From assembly GCF_029952525.1 (NCBI RefSeq), contig NZ_JASAOF010000001.1, positions 1 through 64,000 on the forward strand: a DNA stretch of 64,000 bases, in the 5' to 3' direction. The translations under genes were made by a program, and so were the position numbers. This document shows positions 57,689 to 64,000 of this stretch, one piece after another; position 1 is the first letter of the stretch, and each line of letters starts with the position of its first letter. The notes beneath the pieces were generated by a model. The model worked only from the letters and a program-made list of their open reading frames with translations, had not been told where the DNA came from and made no database searches. Source of the DNA: Saccharopolyspora ipomoeae (GTDB lineage: Bacteria; Actinomycetota; Actinomycetes; Mycobacteriales; Pseudonocardiaceae).

Positions 57689-59026
57689 ATGTCCGGTGCG
57701 CTCTCGGGATCACGGCCCAACATCGTGCTGATCGTCCTCGACGACCTGGGGTACGGGGACCTCGGCTGGTACGGCTCGCCGATCGCCACACCGCGCATCG
57801 ACGAGATCGGCCGCCGCGGCACGACCTTCCGGCAGGCCTACGCCGGCGCGCCCATCTGCACGCCCTCCCGCGCGGCGCTGATGACCGGCCGCTACGCGCA
57901 GCGCGTCGGGTTGCCGGTGGTGCTGTGGCCGGAGGAGGAACGCGGGCTGCCGGAGTTCGAGCGCACCGTGGCCGAGGTGCTGCGATCGGCCGGGTACCGC
58001 ACCGGTGTCTTCGGCAAGTGGCACCTCGGCGACCCGCGGTTGTCCGGCAACCCGTGGGACGCCCAGCCCGAATTCCTGCCGTCCGCGCACGGTTTCGACC
58101 ACTACTGCGGGATTCCCTACAGCAACGACCAGGGTTGGGGCGACCAACGGCGACTTCCGCTGTACCGGGGCGACGCGGTGGCCGTCGACGACGTCAACAC
58201 CGAGCGCGGGCAGGAACTCCTGGCCGGGCAGTACACCGACGCCGCGATCGCGTTCATCCGCCGGAGCGCCGCCGAGCGGCGGCCGTTCTTCGCCTACGTG
58301 CCGCACAGCGCGGTGCACCAGCCGTTCCACGTGCCCGAGGAGACCGGCGGTGTCGACGGCCGCTACCCCGACATCGTCCGCGAGGTCGACCGGCAGGTGG
58401 GGAGGCTGCTCGACGAGCTGCGGGCGCTGGAGCTGGTGGACTCCACGCTGGTGATCCTCACCAGCGACAACGGGCCGTGGTACTCGGGCAGCACCGGAGG
58501 GCTGCGCGGGCGCAAGACCGATCCGTTCGAGGGCGGCATCCGGGTGCCGCTGCTGGCCCGCTGGCCCGGGCGCGTCCCGGTCGCCGAGAACCAGTACCCG
58601 ATCTCGTTCGTCGACGTGCTGCCGACGCTGGCCGACCTGGCCGGTGCCGCGCCGCCCGCCGACCGTCCGCTCGACGGCATCAGCATCGCTCCCGCGCTGG
58701 CCGGCGAGCCGATGCCACCGGGTCGCACGCTGTACTTCTACGGCGATCTGGAGGAGGGGCCGAACGGGGAGGTCCGGCAGGACTGGGTGTGGAACGTCGC
58801 CGCGCTGCGCCAGGACCGGTGGAAGCTGCTGTGGCCGGCCACGGTGTGGCCGGAGCTGGGGCGCGAGATGCTGATCGACCTGGACCGCGACCCCGGCGAG
58901 ACCACCGACGTCGCCGCCGCGCACCCGCTGATCCGCGACTCCCTGGCCGAGCGGGCGCGGATCTTCAACGACGACGTCCGCGGCAACCGGGCCGCCGCGG
59001 TCGAGCGCACCAGGCGGAAGCGGTGA
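57689..59026 (+). CDS. Arylsulfatase-type sulfatase
   Basis: A 445-residue type I sulfatase with LIVLDDLGYGDLG, CTPSR giving formylglycine at Cys57, GKWHLG and TSDNGPWYSGSTGGLRGRK. The ATG follows AAGAGGTGGG. No signal peptide is visible. This is the second sulfatase in the window and differs strongly from the one at 23694. Confidence 0.92.
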   Translation: MSGALSGSRPNIVLIVLDDLGYGDLGWYGSPIATPRIDEIGRRGTTFRQAYAGAPICTPSRAALMTGRYAQRVGLPVVLWPEEERGLPEFERTVAEVLRSAGYRTGVFGKWHLGDPRLSGNPWDAQPEFLPSAHGFDHYCGIPYSNDQGWGDQRRLPLYRGDAVAVDDVNTERGQELLAGQYTDAAIAFIRRSAAERRPFFAYVPHSAVHQPFHVPEETGGVDGRYPDIVREVDRQVGRLLDELRALELVDSTLVILTSDNGPWYSGSTGGLRGRKTDPFEGGIRVPLLARWPGRVPVAENQYPISFVDVLPTLADLAGAAPPADRPLDGISIAPALAGEPMPPGRTLYFYGDLEEGPNGEVRQDWVWNVAALRQDRWKLLWPATVWPELGREMLIDLDRDPGETTDVAAAHPLIRDSLAERARIFNDDVRGNRAAAVERTRRKR

Positions 59027-59047
59027 TCCGGATGCGAAGATGCGCAG

Positions 59048-59437
59048 GTGAGCGTCAAGGACCTGTGCCCGTGCGGCCTCGGTGAGCCCTACTCCGCGTG
59101 CTGCGGCCCGCTGCACGCCGGTGAACGCGACGCGGCCACGGCCGAGCAGCTGATGCGCTCGCGCTACTCCGCGTTCGCCGTCGGCGACGCCGACTACCTG
59201 CTGCGCACCTGGCACCCGAAGACCCGTCCAACCGAGCTCGACCTCGACCCGGCGCAGCGCTGGCTGCGCCTGGAGATCGTCTCCCGCACCGGCGGCGGCC
59301 CGTTCGACGCCGAGGGCACGGTCGACTTCATCGCCCGCTACCGCCACGACGGCCGCACCCACGTCCTCTCCGAGCGCAGCCGCTTCACCCGAACCACCAA
59401 GACCTGGCTCTACGTGGACGGCGACGTCGAGGCGTGA
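59048..59437 (+). CDS. YchJ-family SEC-C/NTF2-like protein
   Basis: A 129-residue protein with an N-terminal SEC-C zinc motif (DLCPCGLGEPYSACCGPLH) and the YchJ core (EQLMRSRYSAFAVGDADYLLRTWHP). The start is GTG at 59048. Function unknown. It ends seven bases before a palindromic element. Confidence 0.9.
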   Translation: MSVKDLCPCGLGEPYSACCGPLHAGERDAATAEQLMRSRYSAFAVGDADYLLRTWHPKTRPTELDLDPAQRWLRLEIVSRTGGGPFDAEGTVDFIARYRHDGRTHVLSERSRFTRTTKTWLYVDGDVEA

Positions 59438-59443
59438 ACGTCA

Positions 59444-59523
59444 CCAGGGGACAGTTCTTCCTCGAATTGACCAGACATTTCGGACATCGATCATGGGTGA
59501 TCCGAGGAAAAACCGTCCCCTGC
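59444..59523. repeat. ~80-bp palindromic element, copy 4
   Basis: Ends CCAGGGGACAGTTCTTCC and GGAAAAACCGTCCCCTG are intact inverted repeats; the interior CGGACATCGATCATGGGTGA is nearly identical to copies 1 and 3. It lies just after the YchJ stop codon. Confidence 0.87.
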
Positions 59524-59587
59524 CGAGCACCGCACTCCCCGGAACCCCAAACCCAAGATCCACATCCGGAGACCACCCACCCCCGCG

Positions 59588-59681
59588 GTCAAGAACCGCA
59601 ACATTCATCGCGTCGAAAACCGCAACATTCGTCGTGCGAAAACTGCGGTTCTCGATCGACGAAAACCGGGGTTTTCGACCG
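59588..59681. repeat. Four-unit array of the AAAACCGGGGTTTT type
   Basis: Units at 59588, 59612, 59636 and 59658 (24, 24, 22, 24 bases). The first two have AACCGCAACATTC cores, the third AAAACTGCGGTTCTC and the last GAAAACCGGGGTTTTC. It sits between the convergent YchJ and GNAT genes. Confidence 0.8.
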
Positions 59682-59710
59682 GGGGTCGTCTGGGTGGGTG
59701 AGGGGTGGGG

Positions 59711-60259
59711 TTATCTGGCCGGTTTGGGGAGGTAGGACTTGGGGGTGAAGGTGAAGATCGTGTAAGTGCGGTCTTCGAGGGTGAAGCGGGCGTGCTTGGT
59801 CATGCCCAGGGCGCGGTGGACCTTGAGCGAGCGCTGGTTGGTGTTCTCGATGAACAACGCGGCGCTCGGGTAGCGGTCGCCGAGCATGAGGGCCATGCCG
59901 GAGAGCAGCAGGCGGACCACTCCCCTGCCCCGGTACTTCGGGGCCACCACGACCGGACCGTAGTAGAGGACGGGACCTTCGAGCTTGCTCGTCAGCTGGA
60001 CCGTCCGCTGCGCGGGCGGGGGCATCGGGCCGCCGCCCTCGGAGGTCAGCACGACTCCGGCGATCTTGCCCTTGTCCTCGGCCAGGAAGATGCCCGGCCC
60101 GCCGGCGAAGGCCTCCAGCGCCGCCTCGTCCCACTCGCCCTGGACGAACCCCCGTTCGCCCCGCTCGTCCTCGGGCACCGCGTCCTCGTGCGCGGAGCGG
60201 AGCAGGTCGAGGATCGCGGGCCGGTCCTCCTCGGTCGCCAGGCGTACTGCAATGGGCAT
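59711..60259 (-). CDS. GNAT-family N-acetyltransferase
   Basis: A 182-residue protein with the GNAT acetyl-CoA loop VVVAPKYRGRGVVRLLLSG and IENTNQRSLKVHRALGM. Substrate unknown. It lies downstream of, and in the same direction as, the DUF4396 gene. Confidence 0.88.
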   Translation of the reverse strand: MPIAVRLATEEDRPAILDLLRSAHEDAVPEDERGERGFVQGEWDEAALEAFAGGPGIFLAEDKGKIAGVVLTSEGGGPMPPPAQRTVQLTSKLEGPVLYYGPVVVAPKYRGRGVVRLLLSGMALMLGDRYPSAALFIENTNQRSLKVHRALGMTKHARFTLEDRTYTIFTFTPKSYLPKPAR

Positions 60260-60331
60260 GCCGCGAAGCCTAACCGGCGCTGCGACCAGCGGCGTTGCCG
60301 GTCGCGGTTCGGGCGGAGCCCGCCCGACCGG

Positions 60332-60796
60332 CTAGTGGTACCGGTGCATGACCGCGTGACCCTTGCCGCGCGCGATGAGGGCGCGGTTGACCGGGACGGT
60401 GAGCGCGAAGGCGATGGCCAGCGCGGCCGCCAGCGATGCCCAGAACAGCCAGCTGGTCAGGCCGGCCTCCATCGCCCCCGGGATGAGGACCATGAACAGG
60501 TTGTCGACGATCTCCATGACCGTGATCGAGAGGGTGTCGGCCGCGAACGCGACGCCCAGTGCCGTACCGAAGCCGAGCCCCGCGCGCAGCACCGGCGCCA
60601 TCGTCAGGCTGTAGCCGAAGACGAAGGCCAGCGCGACGGCCAGCACGATCGTGGCCAGGTTCCCCCAGCCCAGCGCCGTGCCGATGACCATGCCGAGGAC
60701 CTCGCCGATGGCGCAGCCGGTCAGGCAGTGCAGCGTGGCGCTGATCGCCGAGCGCGTCAGCGCGCGCCCCTCGGTCGCGGTGTGGTGGTGGTCCAT
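60332..60796 (-). CDS. DUF4396 membrane protein
   Basis: A 154-residue protein with four hydrophobic segments and the DUF4396 pattern SATLHCLTGCAIGEVLGMVIGTALGW and VMEIVDNLFMVLIPGAM. A histidine-rich N-terminus (MDHHHTATEG) and C-terminal HAVMHRYH suggest metal contact. A copper-type operator lies 38 bases upstream, so a part in copper handling is inferred. Confidence 0.82.
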   Translation of the reverse strand: MDHHHTATEGRALTRSAISATLHCLTGCAIGEVLGMVIGTALGWGNLATIVLAVALAFVFGYSLTMAPVLRAGLGFGTALGVAFAADTLSITVMEIVDNLFMVLIPGAMEAGLTSWLFWASLAAALAIAFALTVPVNRALIARGKGHAVMHRYH

Positions 60797-60833
60797 GACG
60801 ACCTCCCGGTTGGTCCGTTTCGACTGGGCCGAA

Positions 60834-60852
60834 CATACCCCTAGGGGGTATG
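60834..60852. promoter_or_regulatory. CsoR-like copper operator
   Basis: CATACCCCTAGGGGGTATG is a near-perfect palindrome matching the TACCCxxTAGGGGTA pattern of CsoR/copper-sensing repressors. It lies in the expected promoter region of the DUF4396 gene. Confidence 0.65.
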
Positions 60853-60980
60853 GGTACGCAAGACGGGCCGCACCACGGCCATCGCTCTGACCTGGCAGAA
60901 CGGGGTCGAGAAAAATCTGTTGCCCGCTCCCCCGGACGAGTCATAGCCTGCGGGTACACAGGAAAGGAGGTGGTCCGACG

Positions 60981-61019
60981 TTGAATACCAACAGGACTTG
61001 TGAGGTGGCTGTCCGCTAG
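60981..61019 (+). CDS. 12-residue mini-ORF with perfect ribosome site
   Basis: TTG at 60981 is preceded by AAAGGAGGTGGTCC, a very strong Shine-Dalgarno. It encodes LNTNRTCEVAVR and stops at TAG. A plausible promoter (TTGCCC at 60920, CATAGC at 60942) lies upstream and a structured region follows at 61113. I have seen similar sequences in other actinobacterial genomes, but this cannot be checked here. It may be a leader peptide or a regulatory small RNA. Confidence 0.5.
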   Translation: MNTNRTCEVAVR

Positions 61020-61112
61020 GACCGCCCACGGCACTCCTGCCGACCCGAGCGCGCGACGATCCCGCGGGATCCCCGCACGGGAGCGCGGTCGGCGAATACC
61101 AGGCAGCTACCC

Positions 61113-61177
61113 GGCCCCGGAGCCCCGAACTGCGTCCGGTTCGGCCTCCTCATCGAGGAGGAAGCGGCTCCGGGGCT
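61113..61177. terminator. Three-way-junction structure, probable two-way terminator
   Basis: Outer stem GCCCCGGAGCC / GGCTCCGGGGC (61114-61124 with 61166-61176) encloses two inner hairpins, CCGAAC-N8-GTTCGG (61125-61144) and CCTCCTC-ATC-GAGGAGG (61145-61161). It lies between the mini-ORF and the end of the convergent Lrp-type gene. Confidence 0.65.
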
Positions 61178-61186
61178 GCTGCGTGT

Positions 61187-62242
61187 TCAGGCCGCTTCGC
61201 ACTCGGCGAAGAACGGCACGAAGTCCTTGCGGCGACCGTCGGCCCGCAGCGTGTGCCCCATCCGCTTGGCGAAGCGCGGCGTGATCCAGCGGTCCAGCAC
61301 CCGCGTGCCGGAGAAGTCCGTGGCCAGCTGCTCCTCGAACTCGTCCAGGTCCTCCAGCCGGTGCAGCCACACCTGCGCGACCAGGTTGGCCTCGCTGCCG
61401 ATCGTGGCGCACAGCCGGATCTCCGGCAGCGAGGCGATCGCGGCGGCGACCGTCGTCAGCTCGCGCTGCGGCACGTCCAGCCACAGGGTCGCGGCCACCT
61501 GCCACCCGGCGAGGTAGTGGGCGACCTCGCAGCGGGTGGCGACGTAGTCCGAGGCCAGCAGCCGCTCGATCCAGCGGCTCGCCGTCGCCGTCGAGCAGCC
61601 GAGGCGCCGCGCCACCTCCGACGCCGGTAACCGCGCGTCGGGCCCGAGCATCCGCAGCAGCGCCAGGTCCCGCTCCCCCGGCCGCGACCTGCCCTGCGCC
61701 GAAGCGGGTTTCAGCGCGCGCTGCTGATCGGGCGAGAGCGCGTCCAGCCGCCAGGAACCGCCTTCGCGCAGGATTCGGCGGAAGAAGTGCGTCCGGGTCG
61801 CGCGCACGCCCGGGACCGTCGCGATGGAGGTCATGACCTCCTCGTCGAGCTCCATGACGCCGGCGGAGGCGACGGTGAGCATCAGGTCCCGGCGGCCCGA
61901 GGTCGCGTCGATGTTCCAGACGTTGCTGAGCTTGGCGAGATCCTCGGTGACCGCGCGCCGGTTTCCCGGAACGGTCTCCACCTCGACGAACGCGTTGGCC
62001 TGCCAGCCGTGACCGCTCCAGGCGGGGTTGCGGCGCGGGTAGCAGCTGAACCACGCCAGGCCCTCGCGGGTGAGGCGGCGCCAGCGCCGGGTCAGCGTCG
62101 AGGGATCGACGTCGAGGACTCCGCCCAGCCGCGTCCAGGTGACGCGCGGGTTGATCTGCAGCGCGTGGATCAGGCTCAGGTCCGTCTCGTCGACTTTCGA
62201 AGAATCCTGCACGAAAACGACCGTATTCGAAGTTCTTTGCAT
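61187..62242 (-). CDS. Two-domain Lrp/AsnC-family regulator
   Basis: A 351-residue protein made of two Lrp units: helix-turn-helix around residues 20-62 (LIHALQINPRVTWTRLGGVLDVDPSTLTRR) and around 200-245 (LLRMLGPDARLPASEVARRLGCSTATASRW), each followed by a RAM-like effector domain. It is about twice the usual Lrp length. It is divergent from the DUF5058 operon, which it probably controls in response to an amino acid or N-acyl amino acid. Confidence 0.85.
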   Translation of the reverse strand: MQRTSNTVVFVQDSSKVDETDLSLIHALQINPRVTWTRLGGVLDVDPSTLTRRWRRLTREGLAWFSCYPRRNPAWSGHGWQANAFVEVETVPGNRRAVTEDLAKLSNVWNIDATSGRRDLMLTVASAGVMELDEEVMTSIATVPGVRATRTHFFRRILREGGSWRLDALSPDQQRALKPASAQGRSRPGERDLALLRMLGPDARLPASEVARRLGCSTATASRWIERLLASDYVATRCEVAHYLAGWQVAATLWLDVPQRELTTVAAAIASLPEIRLCATIGSEANLVAQVWLHRLEDLDEFEEQLATDFSGTRVLDRWITPRFAKRMGHTLRADGRRKDFVPFFAECEAA

Positions 62243-62359
62243 CAACGAGACCCCGCGCGTGAACGGGGCATGATTCGGCGCATCCAGCAAGTGAGCACGC
62301 CAGCCGGTGCGACGGGCCCCGCCGCCGGCGTGCGCCGTGATCGACCTCTGGAGGCCGGG

Positions 62360-63058
62360 ATGAGCACCCCGGGCATCGCCCACTCACCGATCCTGTGGAT
62401 CGCCGCGCTCGCCGTGTTCGCGGTGATCGCCGTGCAGTCCACCGTCTACTGGCGCGCCGCCGTGCGCGGCGCCCCCGAAGCCGGGATGAGCCGGAAGGAG
62501 CTGGTCAGCGCGTTCCGCGTCGGGGCGCTGTCGGCCGTGGGACCGTCGCTGGCGGTCGTGTTCGTCGCGATCGGGCTGATCGCGATGTTCGGCACCCCCG
62601 CCGTGCTGACCCGCATCGGCCTGATCGGCTCGGCCGGGTTCGAGACCGCCGCGGCCCAGACCGCCGCCGAGGCAGCCGGCGTCGAGCTCGGCGGCGCGGG
62701 CTACGACGGCCGGGCGTTCGCGCTGGTGCTGTTCACCATGTCCGTCGGCGGCGCCGCGTGGATGATCACCGCCCTGGTGTTCACCCCGATCCTGCAGCGC
62801 GCCGACGCGAAGGTCCGCGCGCTCGACCCCGCGGTGATGGCGGTGGTGCCCAGCGCCGCGATGATCGCCGCGTTCAGCTACCTGGGACTGGCCGAGACCG
62901 CCAAGTCGAGCGTGCACCTCGTGGCGTTCCTCGCCGGAGCCGCGGCGATGCTGCTGCTCCAGCTCGTCGCCCGGCGCCTCGGGGCGCGCTGGCTCCAGGA
63001 GTGGTCGCTGGGGATCTCGATGGCCGTCGGCCTGGCCGCGGCCGGGATCGCGCTGTGA
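62360..63058 (+). CDS. DUF5058 membrane protein
   Basis: A 232-residue protein with about six hydrophobic segments, matching the DUF5058 pattern (VYWRAAVRGAPEAGMSRKELVSAFRVGALSAVGPSLAVV, FALVLFTMSVGGAAWM). The ATG follows GGAGGCC. It probably pairs with the next membrane protein as a transporter for the substrate of the M20 enzyme. Confidence 0.78.
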   Translation: MSTPGIAHSPILWIAALAVFAVIAVQSTVYWRAAVRGAPEAGMSRKELVSAFRVGALSAVGPSLAVVFVAIGLIAMFGTPAVLTRIGLIGSAGFETAAAQTAAEAAGVELGGAGYDGRAFALVLFTMSVGGAAWMITALVFTPILQRADAKVRALDPAVMAVVPSAAMIAAFSYLGLAETAKSSVHLVAFLAGAAAMLLLQLVARRLGARWLQEWSLGISMAVGLAAAGIAL

Positions 63059-63072
63059 GCGGGAGGTACGTG

Positions 63073-63771
63073 ATGACGGACGATTTCGAGCGCACCACCT
63101 CCCGGTGGGGCCGCTGGACGATGCTCGCCGGCCTGGTGATCTCCCTGGCGGGACCGGTGTACCTGATGTTCGGCGCCGGCCTGTGGCCCGGTTTCGGGTT
63201 GGTGGCCCAGGCGTGGCTGGCGGTGGCGGCGGTGTTCGGCGTGATCTGGTTCGTCGAACCGATCTCGTACTACCCGATGCTGGGCCCGGCGGCGACCTAC
63301 CAGGCCTTCATGATCGGCAACATCGCCAACAAGCTGCTGCCCTCGGCCGTGGCCGCGCAGCAGGCGATCGGCGCGAAGCAGGGCACCCGCAAGGCCGAGA
63401 TCGCCGCGGTCGTGGCCATCACCGGCGCCGCCGCCGTGCACCTGGTGTCGCTGCTGGTGTTCGTCGGGCTGCTCGGCACCTGGCTGGTCTCGGTGCTGCC
63501 CGCGGGCGTGCAGGAGGTCTTCGGCTACGTGGTGCCCGCGATCTTCGGGCCGGTGCTGGTGCAGTCGGCGATGACCGCCCGGCACCTGCGCACCGTGGTG
63601 ATCTCCGTGCTGTGCGGGCTGATCGGCGTGTTCGTGCTGGTCCAGCTGGCACCCGCGACGAGCACCTTCGCGATGGCGCTGTGCGTGCTGGCCGCCGTGG
63701 CGCTGTGCCTGGTCTTCCGCCCGAAGGCGGAGAAGTCCGAATCCGACGAGCGAGCGGAGGTTTCCGCGTGA
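63073..63771 (+). CDS. Membrane protein, partner of DUF5058
   Basis: A 232-residue protein with about seven hydrophobic segments (LVISLAGPVYLMFGAG, YQAFMIGNIANKLLPSAVAAQQAIG, VVPAIFGPVLVQSAM). The ATG follows GGGAGG. The family is not named to me. Its length equals that of DUF5058, and both lie tightly in one operon, so a two-subunit permease is a fair hypothesis. Confidence 0.72.
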   Translation: MTDDFERTTSRWGRWTMLAGLVISLAGPVYLMFGAGLWPGFGLVAQAWLAVAAVFGVIWFVEPISYYPMLGPAATYQAFMIGNIANKLLPSAVAAQQAIGAKQGTRKAEIAAVVAITGAAAVHLVSLLVFVGLLGTWLVSVLPAGVQEVFGYVVPAIFGPVLVQSAMTARHLRTVVISVLCGLIGVFVLVQLAPATSTFAMALCVLAAVALCLVFRPKAEKSESDERAEVSA

Positions 63772-64000
63772 GCGCGACCGCTGTCAAGCAGGTCCTGACC
63801 GGACTCGACGACATCAGGGACGACCTGCACGCCCTGTACCGCCACCTGCACTCCCACCCCGAGCTGTCCATGCAGGAGCACGAGACGGCGGCGCTGATCG
63901 AGCAGCGCCTCGACGCGCTGGGAATCCCGGCGTTCCGCTGCGGCGGGACCGGGGTGGTGGGCGTGCTGGAGAACGGCCCCGGACCGGTGGTGGCGTTCCG
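63768..64000 (+). CDS. M20-family amidohydrolase (N-terminal part)
   Basis: The visible 77 residues begin VSATAVKQVLTGLDDIRDDL and include the M20 start pattern YRHLHSHPELSMQEHETAALIEQRLDALG. The GTG overlaps the previous stop (GTGA). Enzymes of this group hydrolyse N-acyl amino acids or related amides using two metal ions. The gene runs out of the window. Confidence 0.88.
   Translation, partial: MSATAVKQVLTGLDDIRDDLHALYRHLHSHPELSMQEHETAALIEQRLDALGIPAFRCGGTGVVGVLENGPGPVVAF

Overview
The window is high-GC DNA with overlapping ATGA/GTGA gene junctions, many GTG and some TTG starts, an HTH-DUF5753 regulator, a CGNR zinc-finger protein, Acg-type nitroreductase and YjbR-type genes. This suggests an actinobacterium, most likely of the Pseudonocardiaceae (Saccharopolyspora-like). 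That placement is inference from gene content; there is no rRNA to test it. I found no tRNA, rRNA, CRISPR array, prophage or classical insertion sequence.

Layout. 1-6.3 kb: a LacI-regulated ABC importer for an oligosaccharide with a GH13 alpha-glucosidase. 6.5-13.8 kb: a YjbR remnant, a GAF-LytTR regulator, catalase-peroxidase KatG, a small PQQ-associated protein, a PQQ alcohol dehydrogenase carrying the Asp-x-Asp lanthanide signature, and an alpha/beta hydrolase. 13.8-18 kb: CGNR protein, LysE exporter, two small genes, an HTH-DUF5753 / DUF6879 trio and a polysaccharide deacetylase. 18.3-23.6 kb: MHS transporter, IclR regulator, an unusual dehydrogenase-RraA aldolase fusion, and TRAP-type permeases. 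23.7-29 kb: a ROK regulator, a sulfonate/nitrate-type ABC importer and a sulfatase in one operon. 29.4-33.4 kb: secreted cholesterol oxidase with a TetR regulator, PH-domain protein, chaplin-like secreted protein, and the fused remains of a GH3 enzyme and a TetR regulator. 33.4-38 kb: glyoxylate pathway operon (hydroxypyruvate isomerase, tartronate semialdehyde reductase, glyoxylate carboligase, FAH-family hydrolase).

38.1-45 kb: a compact cluster with overlapping genes: RibD_C reductase, CDP-alcohol phosphatidyltransferase, zinc-type dehydrogenase without visible zinc ligands, LPG-synthase-like membrane protein, methyltransferase, GT4 glycosyltransferase, a divergent 6-pyruvoyltetrahydropterin synthase homologue and an MFS exporter. 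The product is unknown. I consider this the best candidate for an undescribed pathway. 45.4-52.9 kb: a PAPS-making and PAPS-using cluster (CysC fused to a degenerate sulfurylase domain, TauE/SafE, CysQ, CysD, CysN, sulfotransferase, arylsulfotransferase-like protein) without sulfite-forming genes, so it points to sulfation rather than cysteine synthesis. 53.4-64 kb: Acg nitroreductase, DoxX, P450, methyltransferase, sulfatase, YchJ, GNAT, DUF4396 with a copper-type operator, a 12-residue conserved-looking mini-ORF, a two-domain Lrp regulator and a DUF5058 / membrane protein / M20 peptidase operon cut by the window edge.

A second theme is intergenic palindromic repeats. One family is an ~80-bp element with four copies, three next to stop codons and one inserted in frame inside a methyltransferase gene. 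Others are GTTTTCATGAAAAC-centred palindromes, and 24-bp-period arrays of two types. Most sit just downstream of stop codons and probably act as terminators or 3' structures, but the in-frame copy shows that at least one family moves.
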